NCBI GenBank assembly: GCA_041946755.1
Contig: JBHGBB010000173.1
Location: 1 to 8,363 of the forward strand
Length of the DNA stretch: 8,363 nt
Direction: 5' to 3'
Source: JBHGBB01 sp041946755
GTDB taxonomy: Bacteria; UBP4; UBA4092; JAOAEQ01
Position numbers and translations under genes: made by a program. The notes under the pieces were generated by a model, which had not been told where the DNA came from, made no database searches, and saw only the letters and a list, made by a program, of their open reading frames with translations. Shown here piece by piece: positions 1-6,933 of this stretch. Numbering within the stretch: position 1 is the stretch's first letter; each line of letters starts with the position of its first letter.

Positions 1-127
1 ATATCAAACGGAATATCATTATCTTATGGCAGCAACACTGGTAGTATTGATGCCGGTTATCATTCTATTTATCTTATCCCAGCGATATTTCGTTAAAGGT
101 ATAGTCATGACCGGATTGAAAGGATAA
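1..127 (+). CDS. Carbohydrate ABC transporter permease (MalG-type), C-terminal end only
   Basis: The frame is open from base 2 to the TAA at 125-127 and encodes the last 41 residues of a gene that begins outside the window. The peptide has a hydrophobic stretch LVVLMPVIILFIL followed by SQRYFVKGIVMTGLKG at the very end. Established knowledge: inner-membrane permeases of the CUT1 sugar ABC family (MalG/UgpE type) end in a last transmembrane helix, a Q-R-Y/F-F-V-x-G segment and a terminal G-x-x-K-G, and this fragment matches that pattern closely. The protein would form half of the membrane channel of a sugar or oligosaccharide importer. Its stop lies 21 bp before the next gene on the same strand, so the two are probably co-transcribed. 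The specific sugar cannot be told from this fragment. Confidence 0.85.
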   Translation, partial: YQTEYHYLMAATLVVLMPVIILFILSQRYFVKGIVMTGLKG

Positions 128-140
128 GCTCTTTCGAGTA

Positions 141-168
141 AATGCCAAATGCCAGAATCCAGAATCCA
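141..168 (+). repeat. Tandem heptamer repeat spanning a start codon
   Basis: Four consecutive 7-mers are seen: AATGCCA twice (141-147, 148-154), then GAATCCA twice (155-161, 162-168). The start codon of the next gene (149-151) lies in the second copy, and the first eight codons are largely read from the array. The 12-mer AGAATCCAGAAT at 154-165 recurs as its reverse complement at 4582-4593, inside the terminator after the ROK gene. Confidence 0.8.
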
Positions 169-1993
169 AATAAAAAATCGTTTTTTTAAATCAGTATTAG
201 CAGTCAGTTTAATAATAATAGGAGGTTATAGCATTAATATCTCTATGGTAAGCGCAAAAGATAATGCGGTTCAAAGTCAGCATAATGATGGATATATTAT
301 CCCTCTTCTCTCGGTAACCTCTTCTGCTATTGATTATCAAAATCAGCTCGATAGTTTTAAAGTGGTAAGTCAATTATTGCGAAACCAATATTCGGTATTC
401 TGGGTAGCAGAATCGTTTCAAACTAAGGGTATTGAAATCTTACCCGGTAGTTTTATTGTACCCCAAAATAGTTCTGCGGCATTTAAAAAATTATTATTTG
501 ATATCTGCAGGAAGTATCAGCTTACTCCGATATATACTGTATTACCTCCTAAGCTAGCTGTATATACTTTACAGTCACCTAAAGTTGCCATATATTGCGG
601 TGACCGAACGTTTGATGGGCCTGCAGGCTTCGTTGCGATATGCGATCATCTAGGATTCGATTGCGATATGATTAATGGTGTAGATATACGAAACGGGATT
701 CTGAATCGTAATGGATATAATCTAGTCTTGATCCCCGGAGGGATGTCGAGTGTTCAAGCGTATGTAATCTATCCGGAAGGATTAACCGCGATCCAGGATT
801 TCGTCAAACGCGGGAATGGATATTTAGGGATTTGTGCCGGAGCGTATCTAGCAGCTGATACAGATTTAGGATTGAATCTGGTTACAGATACCTTAGCTGA
901 TTGCGGGGCGGTTGGTGAAGTTGAAGTATCGCCGGTTAAATCCGATTTACCGATATTCTGGGGATATAACCAATCCCGGTTTAATCTTAAATACTGGGCT
1001 GGGCCTACATTTAAACCTGATTCCCGAATCCTGGCTAAAGTCGAAAAAATACCGGATAAATGGAAAAAACCAGAATTATGCCAGCAGGGTTGTATTATGG
1101 CGAGTGACTACGAAAAAGGGAGATTGGTATTAATCGGTCCACATCCGGAATCTTCTACTGGTTTAGAGAATTTTGAAGGGATGCCGCGGCTGTATGGGAA
1201 TATAATCTTCTATTTAACCGCAGTGGAGGGTAAACCTTCTCTACAAGCGTTGCAACAGTATTTCATTTTAAAACCTAAAATTCCGGCAAAAAAAAAGTCA
1301 GGTATGACTATTGCAGGGTCTGCTAAAGTAGCTAAATTAGCAGAACGAAATTTAGATATGGTTAAACAAATTGCCGCATTGATTGGGAATGTCGATAATA
1401 TCTGTGCCCGAATTCGTAAACAGCCGGGGCAGGGGAAATTAGCCTGGCATGAATGTAATTTCGTATGGCGGATGCCGAGTGCGAAAAAGTATATTCAGAA
1501 ACTACAAGAGCAATTGATTGAAATCAAACAAATAACTGCAACTGGTAAGACTGCTAGAAATAAAAACCGAGTTCTACCACCAGAAAAAGAGGTTTATCTC
1601 CAATTACAGAAGATGCAGCAGGAGTTGCCACCGGTATTAGCCTCATGGCAAAAACTGGATACGGGGATGACCGAGTTTGAACAGGAGTTTAACCAAGTAT
1701 CGGCACTAGATGCAGAGAATAAAAAAGCATCGGCGGATTTGGAGAAGAAAGAAAACTCCGTCTTAAAACTTGCATGGTGGCAATTGAGTGTTAAAGAATA
1801 TATATTAAGTGCGGAATTTATCGGCGGTGAAAGTTGGAAATATTGGAAGAATCTGGATGATATGACGGAAAGTAGTCTTAAAAAAGACCCGAAAACCGGT
1901 AAACCGTTAAATATCATTCATGCTTCTACTCCGAAAGGTGCTTTATGGACGATTGTTCAACTGCACCTGGAACTCCGTCGGATTTTGGAGTAA
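149..1993 (+). CDS. Secreted BPL_N / class I glutamine-amidotransferase-like protein with unknown C-terminal half
   Basis: This 614-residue protein starts with a basic stretch and hydrophobic core (residues about 9-36, KNRFFKS then VLAVSLIIIGG, ending MVSA/KD), a probable Sec signal peptide. Residues about 48-108 resemble a small module, ending in PGSFIVP, that is often seen next to amidotransferase-like domains of secreted proteins. Residues about 144-360 look like the BPL_N (biotin-protein-ligase N-terminal) type of the class I glutamine amidotransferase/DJ-1 superfamily. Seen there are LIPGG (194-198), a nucleophile elbow GICAGAY with Cys229, and HPES with His332 and Glu334, so the Cys-His-Glu set is complete. 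Residues about 395-614 are mostly helical, with coiled-coil-like parts, and I do not recognise them. No biotin-ligase catalytic domain is present. An in-frame stop at 125-127 leaves ATG 149 as the only start; no good ribosome binding site precedes it. Catalytic activity and substrate are unknown; a periplasmic amidase or hydrolase role is inference. Confidence 0.85.
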   Translation: MPESRIQIKNRFFKSVLAVSLIIIGGYSINISMVSAKDNAVQSQHNDGYIIPLLSVTSSAIDYQNQLDSFKVVSQLLRNQYSVFWVAESFQTKGIEILPGSFIVPQNSSAAFKKLLFDICRKYQLTPIYTVLPPKLAVYTLQSPKVAIYCGDRTFDGPAGFVAICDHLGFDCDMINGVDIRNGILNRNGYNLVLIPGGMSSVQAYVIYPEGLTAIQDFVKRGNGYLGICAGAYLAADTDLGLNLVTDTLADCGAVGEVEVSPVKSDLPIFWGYNQSRFNLKYWAGPTFKPDSRILAKVEKIPDKWKKPELCQQGCIMASDYEKGRLVLIGPHPESSTGLENFEGMPRLYGNIIFYLTAVEGKPSLQALQQYFILKPKIPAKKKSGMTIAGSAKVAKLAERNLDMVKQIAALIGNVDNICARIRKQPGQGKLAWHECNFVWRMPSAKKYIQKLQEQLIEIKQITATGKTARNKNRVLPPEKEVYLQLQKMQQELPPVLASWQKLDTGMTEFEQEFNQVSALDAENKKASADLEKKENSVLKLAWWQLSVKEYILSAEFIGGESWKYWKNLDDMTESSLKKDPKTGKPLNIIHASTPKGALWTIVQLHLELRRILE

Positions 1994-2022
1994 GAGCGGG
2001 TATAATATATAGAGAGAGAATT

Positions 2023-3228
2023 ATGACCGATAATATTCAGATGATAAAACAGTCAGTGATTCAGGAAGTCGACCGGTTGAAAGAATCCTTAGTTGGGTTG
2101 GCAAAACAGATTCATGCGAACCCGGAATTAGCGTTTGCTGAAGTTCAATCGGCAGCATTATTAACCGGATATCTAAAAGAGCAAGGATTTGATATCGAAC
2201 CGAATCTCGGGAATATCGCAACCGCGTTTCGGGCGACCTATCAAGGTTCTCAATCTAAACCGGTTATCGGGTTATTAGCGGAATATGATGCGTTACCGGA
2301 TATCGGTCATGGGTGCGGCCATAATCTCATCGCTACGGCTTCGGTTGGTGCCGCGGTAGCAATTAAAAATATCTATCAGAATAAATCACTACCCGGGCAA
2401 ATCCAGGTTATCGGTACTCCAGCGGAAGAAAAAGGCGGTGGGAAAATATTGTTACTCCAATCCGGAGTTTTCAATGCACTTGATGTTGCGATGATGTTCC
2501 ATCCGGATAATAAAACCATTGTTGATTATTATAGTCTATCGAATCAAGGGATAACCGTCGAGTTTTTTGGGAAAGCATCGCATGCGGCGGTTGCTCCAGA
2601 AAAAGGAATTAATGCGCTTGATGCGGTCTTATTAAGTTTTAGTAATATTAATGCGTTACGGCAGCATATTGTTGCTACTTCCCGAATCCATGGCATCATT
2701 AATTGCGGTGGTAAAATGGTTAATGTCGTTCCGGATTATGCGAGTGCAACGGTTATCGTTCGGGCGCTAGATAATCGATATTTAGATGAGTTGGTAGAAA
2801 AAGTGCTGAATTGTTTCCGGGCGGCGAGTACCGCTACCGGCGCGAGATTGGAATATAAATTAGCAGATATCCGATATGCAGCGATGGAGTCGAATGGTAC
2901 CTTAGCCGCGATGTTTGGCGAGAATCTGAATCAGTTGGGAATAAAAGTCCAACCGAGTTCTCCAACCAGCGGATTTGGTAGCAGTGATATGGGTAATGTG
3001 AGCCAGCGGGTACCGGCGATACATCCGAAATTAGCTATTGCTGATCCGCCGATAAGTCTGCATTCACCGGAGTTTGCACAGGCAGCAATATCCGATCGGG
3101 GGATGGCAGGATTAATAGCGGCAACGAAAGCGTTAGCTATGACCAGTATCGACATCTTGCAAGATTCGAATAAACTTGATACAATAACGTTTGAATTTGA
3201 GAGGAAAAACCTAAAAAGAACGAAGTAG
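2023..3228 (+). CDS. M20-family metallo-amidohydrolase / peptidase (M20D, AbgB/ACY1L2-like)
   Basis: A 401-residue cytosolic enzyme with no signal peptide, of normal length for the family. The probable metal ligands of M20D enzymes are visible: Cys98 and His100 in GHGCGHN, Glu135-Glu136 in TPAEEKGGG (Glu135 the likely general base), His160 in MMFHP and His347 in LHSPEF. The lid/dimerisation domain spans about 174-285 and contains SHAA with His187, which in the family reaches the partner subunit's active site. The GHGCGHNLI form is typical of the branch holding p-aminobenzoyl-glutamate hydrolase subunits and ACY1L2-type dipeptidases, which cleave amide bonds of N-acyl amino acids or dipeptides. 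ATG 2023 is preferred over an in-frame ATG at 1945, because 1945 would overlap the upstream gene by 49 bp and add 26 residues with no family character. A purine-rich AGAGAGAGAA precedes 2023. The gene lies 29 bp after the amidotransferase-like gene and 10 bp before the ROK gene. Exact substrate unknown. Confidence 0.92.
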   Translation: MTDNIQMIKQSVIQEVDRLKESLVGLAKQIHANPELAFAEVQSAALLTGYLKEQGFDIEPNLGNIATAFRATYQGSQSKPVIGLLAEYDALPDIGHGCGHNLIATASVGAAVAIKNIYQNKSLPGQIQVIGTPAEEKGGGKILLLQSGVFNALDVAMMFHPDNKTIVDYYSLSNQGITVEFFGKASHAAVAPEKGINALDAVLLSFSNINALRQHIVATSRIHGIINCGGKMVNVVPDYASATVIVRALDNRYLDELVEKVLNCFRAASTATGARLEYKLADIRYAAMESNGTLAAMFGENLNQLGIKVQPSSPTSGFGSSDMGNVSQRVPAIHPKLAIADPPISLHSPEFAQAAISDRGMAGLIAATKALAMTSIDILQDSNKLDTITFEFERKNLKRTK

Positions 3229-3238
3229 GAGCACTGTT
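3227..3238 (+). promoter_or_regulatory. Ribosome binding site of the ROK gene
   Basis: AGGAG at 3227-3231 overlaps the stop codon of the amidohydrolase gene and sits 7 nt before ATG 3239. This favours that start and suggests translational coupling of the two genes. Confidence 0.75.
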
Positions 3239-4483
3239 ATGGTAAAAAATGCATTGGATGAAAAAAGAAGAATGCTCCAGCATCATCGAGCGGTAGTATT
3301 AAATTTGATTAGAAAACGCGGACCGATTTCTCGAACTGATATTTATAATACCACCAAGATACGGATGACTACGGTTACCGAAATTGTTAAAGGGCTACTG
3401 GATAGTGGGATTGTTATCGAAGTAGGGAGCGCTGAATCTACCGGAGGGAGAAAACCGGTTTTGCTAACGGTAAATCCTACTGCCGGATATATTATCGGAG
3501 TCGATGTTCGAGCAACAAATATCCGTGGGGTATTAACCAATTTACAGTCGCGAGTGATCGCGCAGCAGCAGCAGGATATCCCACCGCAGAATGGCGGTAT
3601 GGAAGTTGTCGATCAGGTTAAAAGTATCATTCGGTATTTGGTAGAATCAGTTCCCGATCGAGAAAAACTGTTGGGGATCGGAATAGCGGTAGCCGGGTTG
3701 GTTGATACCGACCATGGGACGGTAGTATTTTGCGCTAATATCCCCGGATGGCGGAATATACCACTAAAAGAGATTGTTGAAGCAGAATTTAACGTACCAA
3801 CTGCAATTGAAGAGAAAGCTAGAGCCGGAGCGTTGGGAGAACGGGCGTTCGGTTGTGGTCGTGATGTAGATGATTTGATTTATTTCCATATTGGGATGGG
3901 TATCGGAGCTGGGATTATCAGTCATGGGATGCTCTATTTCGGGGCCAGCCAATCGGCAGGAGAAATCGGGCATACGGTTATCGATGAATTAGGCCCACCA
4001 TGCCGATGCGGGAATTTCGGCTGTTTGGAAGCGATTGCTTCTGCAAAAGCGATTCGAGACCATGCGATAGCCGCGTTAGAAAAAGGAGTCGATTCGATTT
4101 TAAACGAGTTGGCGAATAATAACTTGGAATCGATTACTTCTGAAACGGTATATTTAGCTGCAGCACGCGGAGATAAACTTAGCAAACGGATTCTACAGGA
4201 AGCGGGAACTCACTTGGGGATCGGAGCAGCCAACCTGGTTAATATCCTTAATCCGGCGTTATTGATTATCGGAGGCGCGTTAGCGCGGGCAGGAGAGTTT
4301 ATTATCGAACCATTACAGCGAACCTTGATGGAACGGAGTCTAACGGTATCGGCAAAAGCGGTTACGGTTAAAGTTTCTGAACTTGGGGATGATGCAGCGC
4401 CATTAGGTGCAACCACGCTGATTTTGAAAAATATCTTTGCAATCCCGGAATTACCGGCACCGCCGATGATTGAATCTTTATAA
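3239..4483 (+). CDS. ROK-family transcriptional regulator (NagC/XylR type)
   Basis: This 414-residue protein has the length and layout of ROK repressors. A winged helix-turn-helix covers about 13-65 (GPISRTDIY..., then TTVTEIVKGLLDSG). A sugar-kinase-like ROK domain follows from about 82. The first phosphate-loop region reads GVDVRATNIRG (87-97) where kinases have D-x-G-G-T. The second glycine-rich loop is GMGIGAGII (219-227). The zinc and sugar site is intact: GEIGH (His245) and CRCGNFGC (Cys255, Cys257, Cys262). The segment aligning with the catalytic E-N-D-A-N motif reads E-E-K-A-R (191-195), so Lys193 replaces the catalytic aspartate and sugar phosphorylation is unlikely. The DNA-binding domain also argues for a regulator. 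It probably senses a sugar ligand and controls the operon in which it is the last gene. No operator palindrome was recognised inside the window. Confidence 0.93.
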   Translation: MVKNALDEKRRMLQHHRAVVLNLIRKRGPISRTDIYNTTKIRMTTVTEIVKGLLDSGIVIEVGSAESTGGRKPVLLTVNPTAGYIIGVDVRATNIRGVLTNLQSRVIAQQQQDIPPQNGGMEVVDQVKSIIRYLVESVPDREKLLGIGIAVAGLVDTDHGTVVFCANIPGWRNIPLKEIVEAEFNVPTAIEEKARAGALGERAFGCGRDVDDLIYFHIGMGIGAGIISHGMLYFGASQSAGEIGHTVIDELGPPCRCGNFGCLEAIASAKAIRDHAIAALEKGVDSILNELANNNLESITSETVYLAAARGDKLSKRILQEAGTHLGIGAANLVNILNPALLIIGGALARAGEFIIEPLQRTLMERSLTVSAKAVTVKVSELGDDAAPLGATTLILKNIFAIPELPAPPMIESL

Positions 4484-4520
4484 ATATAGAAGCGAGTAGA
4501 TAAGATAAAGCAGGCAAATG

Positions 4521-4574
4521 ATGTAAGATGTGAGAAAGCAGTTTAGAAGAAGAAGCTAGGAGCTAGAATTCAGG
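4521..4574 (+). repeat. Degenerate heptamer repeats after the ROK gene
   Basis: ATGTAAG and ATGTGAG (4521-4534) are followed by AAAGCAG (4535-4541). Further on come AGCTAGG, AGCTAGA and ATTCAGG (4554-4574). The last group runs directly into the left arm of the terminator hairpin. The AATTCAG word (4567-4573) also occurs in the longer array at 6962-6968. Confidence 0.55.
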
Positions 4575-4603
4575 AAATATTATTCTGGATTCTAGCTTTT
4601 TTT
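4561..4603 (+). terminator. Rho-independent terminator closing the ABC/M20/ROK operon
   Basis: Left arm 4562-4573 (GCTAGAATTCAG) pairs with right arm 4585-4596 (CTGGATTCTAGC) over 12 positions with a single G-U pair. A4561/T4597 can extend the stem. The loop is 11 nt (4574-4584). Seven T residues follow at 4597-4603. It lies 78 bp after the ROK stop and before the next promoter, so it separates two transcription units. Confidence 0.9.
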
Positions 4604-4687
4604 ATTTGTCATTTTAATTCAATGTCCTCGGTGGTTAATTATTGTAATTTTTTCCCTGTTGTTGATGCAATTGGATAAACTTTAGTA

Positions 4688-4716
4688 TTGACTTCAAGAA
4701 TAAATCTATTTATAAT
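4688..4716 (+). promoter_or_regulatory. Sigma70-type promoter for the beta-helix protein gene
   Basis: TTGACT (4688-4693) and TATAAT (4711-4716) are separated by exactly 17 bp, in an AT-rich stretch downstream of the terminator and upstream of a secreted-protein gene. Five of six -35 bases and all -10 bases match consensus. The start of transcription would be near 4723. Confidence 0.8.
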
Positions 4717-4876
4717 TATTGCGGTTATTTTACTTCGTATAACTACATTATTCCCGGGGGGGTGGTATTATCTGTAATTATTACTAGCAACGCCTCGTTA
4801 GATGTTTTCGTTTCTCTTCATCAGAAGTACTTATCGTATTTAATTAATCATTAGCAATAACAGGAGGGACCGTTGT
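4717..4876 (+). promoter_or_regulatory. Long 5' leader with strong ribosome binding site
   Basis: About 150 nt of transcribed but uncoded sequence separate the predicted transcription start from ATG 4877. It holds CCC followed by seven G residues (4753-4762), a weak bulged hairpin near 4785-4802 (CTA...ACG/CGTTAG), an 8-bp palindrome AAGTACTT (4825-4832), and AGGAGGG (4862-4868) placed 8 nt before the start. No known riboswitch class is recognised. The stretch 4604-4687 just upstream shows only AT-rich sequence, with no gene seen. Confidence 0.5.
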
Positions 4877-6868
4877 ATGCATCGAACATGGTGTACGATG
4901 ATAATAGTAGTAATGATGATAAGTTGTGTGTGGGTAGTAAGTAGTTATGGAATTCCGTTTGAGCTGAAATATCAGGGGTATATCGAGGTTGGCGGCGTTC
5001 CGTATACCGGAATAGCGACCACGTTTTTTAGTTTGATCGATAATCCGAGTAGTCCGACGACGAATTATTGGACCAATGACAATAGTCATCCGAGTCCTGG
5101 GACGCGGCCATTCGGTGGGGTAGCGGTAACAGTAACCAATGGAGTCTTTACCCTCAATTTAGGTGATACGACGTTAAACATGTATCCGGTGTATTCGTCA
5201 GTCTTTGCGAATGACCCGGTGTATTTACGGTTCTGGTATAAGGCCGGGAGTAATAAGACGGTACAGGGTATTCCGGATGAGAAGATGGTGAGTGTCGGCT
5301 ATGCGTTAAACGCGGTACGGGTAAATGGTCGTGGTCTTGGACATGGGCTGAATAATATTCCGCTTAATGACTATACCTTAAGTACCGGGTTAAATGCGGA
5401 TATGCTGGATGGCCAGCATGGTGGGTTTTATCGGAATGCGGGGAACCTGAATGCGGGAGTATTACCTTCGGAGCGATTAGCCGGGAGTTATAGTAATGTG
5501 TCAGTAGATTATGCGAACTGGGCTGGGAATGCCAGTAGTGCGGATAACGCGCTAAGTGCGAGTTCGGCGAGTAATAGTAATCAATTAAACGGGCAGCCGG
5601 GAAGCTATTATCAGGATGCCGGGAATTTGACTGGAACAATTTCCTCTGACCGGTTAATTGGCGAATATGGTTCAGTTACCGCCGGGTATGCATTAGATGC
5701 GGATAAACTCGATGGGATGCAGGCGACTGATTTCGCGAAACCGTTGTACGATGCGATTGTCGCACCGACCAATGGCGATTATACTACGATATCGGATGCG
5801 CTTTCTACCGGGAAGAAAACCATTTTCGTTCGCAACGGGCTGTATATTGAACCGAGTGTAAATAATATCACCCAAAATGGGGTGAATATTATTGGAGAAA
5901 GCCGGGATGGAGTTAAAATCGTTTGGCGCAGCGCTACCGGATTCGGGGCTACTGGTGGAATGTATGTCAATGGGTATAAAGGAACATATACCAACGGGAG
6001 TTGCCAAGTAGCAAATGGCAGCGCTACGGTAACGGGATATGATGTATCCTGGACCTTGAATATGGTCGGTCAATATATCAAACTGGGCGACGAATATTAT
6101 GAAATATCGGCTTTTGGCGATACCAGTACGCTTACTATCAAGTCGCCCTATTATGGTATCTCGACTACGTTTACCGGATATAAGATTATCGGGTTATTAA
6201 CCGGATTTCGGATGGAGAATCTATCGGTTGTAAGTACTGCAGGATGTATTAATATGGGAGTAAACTTGAACTATACCAAGAATGCGGTGATTAGAAATTG
6301 CGGATTTATACAAACCCGCTATACCGGATTATATATCCAGAACTCGATCGAGAGTTTAATCGAAGATAATATTATTGATGATAGTGGTTCTACCGGATGC
6401 GCGATCTCTCACTCAGACCATGTTATTTTTAAGCATAATCGGGTAACTCAGAATATTGGTTATGGAGTATATTTTGACGACGCCGATAATAATACGATTA
6501 TTGGTAACCAGATATGTGGGAATAGAAATACCGGGTTGGTCATTAACCAGAGTAATAATAATAGCGCTGCCGATAATAATGTTAGACAGAATGGCGATGC
6601 CGGTATCTGGTTGAATAACAATGCGAATGGGAATCGATTAACCGGGAATGTGTGCTCTTCGAATTATACTATCGGTATTTGTGTCCAGGAAAGTAGTCAG
6701 AACAATAGTATGATTAATTGCAGTGCGACTGATAACCCGATGATTGGGATTTATGTTATGACTGGATGTACCAATACCATTGTCGTCGGTTGCCATGCAT
6801 ATAATAATGGGTCTAATATGATTGATAGCGGTACTAATACCCAAAAAGGATATAATTACGCGCCGTAA
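4877..6868 (+). CDS. Secreted modular protein with right-handed beta-helix (pectin-lyase-like) domain
   Basis: This 663-residue protein begins with a signal peptide (hydrophobic MIIVVMMISCVWVV at 8-21, likely cleavage near 25). Residues 28-147 form a beta-rich module opening with KYQGYIEVGG and closing with VSVGYALNA. This layout is common at the N-terminus of secreted or tail-fibre-like proteins of environmental bacteria. Residues 172-281 are linkers with two related 35-residue units 60 residues apart (LDG/LNG, then AGNL, then RLAGSY/RLIGEY) and a third LDG start at 278. From about 290 a pectin-lyase-like beta-helix begins (TTISDAL, IFVRNGLY, NIIGESRDGV). It is interrupted at about 366-437 by a module starting GTYTNGS and ending GYKIIG, then continues at about 442-645 as roughly eight coils of 22-23 residues rich in Asn ladders (DNN, GNQ, NNN). 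No lyase catalytic motif is recognised. Role inferred: carbohydrate binding or degradation, or a surface structure. ATG 4877 is supported by AGGAGGG. Confidence 0.85.
   Translation: MHRTWCTMIIVVMMISCVWVVSSYGIPFELKYQGYIEVGGVPYTGIATTFFSLIDNPSSPTTNYWTNDNSHPSPGTRPFGGVAVTVTNGVFTLNLGDTTLNMYPVYSSVFANDPVYLRFWYKAGSNKTVQGIPDEKMVSVGYALNAVRVNGRGLGHGLNNIPLNDYTLSTGLNADMLDGQHGGFYRNAGNLNAGVLPSERLAGSYSNVSVDYANWAGNASSADNALSASSASNSNQLNGQPGSYYQDAGNLTGTISSDRLIGEYGSVTAGYALDADKLDGMQATDFAKPLYDAIVAPTNGDYTTISDALSTGKKTIFVRNGLYIEPSVNNITQNGVNIIGESRDGVKIVWRSATGFGATGGMYVNGYKGTYTNGSCQVANGSATVTGYDVSWTLNMVGQYIKLGDEYYEISAFGDTSTLTIKSPYYGISTTFTGYKIIGLLTGFRMENLSVVSTAGCINMGVNLNYTKNAVIRNCGFIQTRYTGLYIQNSIESLIEDNIIDDSGSTGCAISHSDHVIFKHNRVTQNIGYGVYFDDADNNTIIGNQICGNRNTGLVINQSNNNSAADNNVRQNGDAGIWLNNNANGNRLTGNVCSSNYTIGICVQESSQNNSMINCSATDNPMIGIYVMTGCTNTIVVGCHAYNNGSNMIDSGTNTQKGYNYAP
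5390..5674 (+). repeat. Two 35-residue linker repeats within the beta-helix protein
   Basis: Residues 172-206 and 232-266 (bases 5390-5494 and 5570-5674) share the order L-D/N-G-Q, F/Y-Y, A-G-N-L, S-x-R-L-x-G-x-Y, with an offset of exactly 60 residues. The intervening segment is rich in Ala, Ser and Asn and looks flexible. A third, truncated copy begins LDG at residue 278. Confidence 0.7.
6200..6811 (+). repeat. Parallel beta-helix coil repeats (about eight)
   Basis: Residues about 442-645 show a period of 22-23 residues. Typical coil cores are TGLYIQNS, GYGVYFDDADNNT, NTGLVINQSNNN, DAGIWLNNNANGN and MIGIYVMTGCTNT, each followed by a turn with N-x-x or D-N. This is the PbH1/NosD-like pattern. 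The repeats are seen at protein level only. Confidence 0.75.
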
Positions 6869-6896
6869 AGCGGTCTCGAAAACTAGTCAAGAGAAG

Positions 6897-6914
6897 CGAG
6901 ATTCGAGATTCGAG
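6897..6914 (+). repeat. Heptamer doublet GAGATTC
   Basis: GAGATTC occurs twice in tandem (6898-6904, 6905-6911), followed by a partial GAG. The 7-mer TCTCGAA at 6874-6880, just after the stop codon, is complementary to TTCGAGA at 6902-6908. The possible hairpin has a long loop and no T tract, so it is not called a terminator. Confidence 0.6.
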
Positions 6915-6933
6915 GGAAAACTATAAAAATAAG

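Noticed and set aside
2001..2006. TATAAT as an internal promoter before the amidohydrolase gene
   Set aside because: No acceptable -35 element lies at 16-18 bp, and transcription would start inside the ribosome binding region.
1945..2022. Upstream in-frame ATG (1945) as the amidohydrolase start
   Set aside because: It would overlap the previous gene by 49 bp and add 26 residues unlike the family, whereas ATG 2023 fits the usual M20 N-terminus and length.
4877..4927. Lipoprotein signal (Cys17) in the beta-helix protein
   Set aside because: The residues before the Cys (M-I-S) lack the usual Leu at -3, and the hydrophobic stretch continues past it, so an ordinary signal peptide is more likely.
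5364..6073. Antisense open frames opposite the beta-helix gene
   Set aside because: Their sequences are low in recognisable structure and the + strand frame has a strong ribosome binding site, a signal peptide and clear domains.
6874..6908. Terminator after the beta-helix gene
   Set aside because: The 7-bp stem has a 21-nt loop and no T tract follows.
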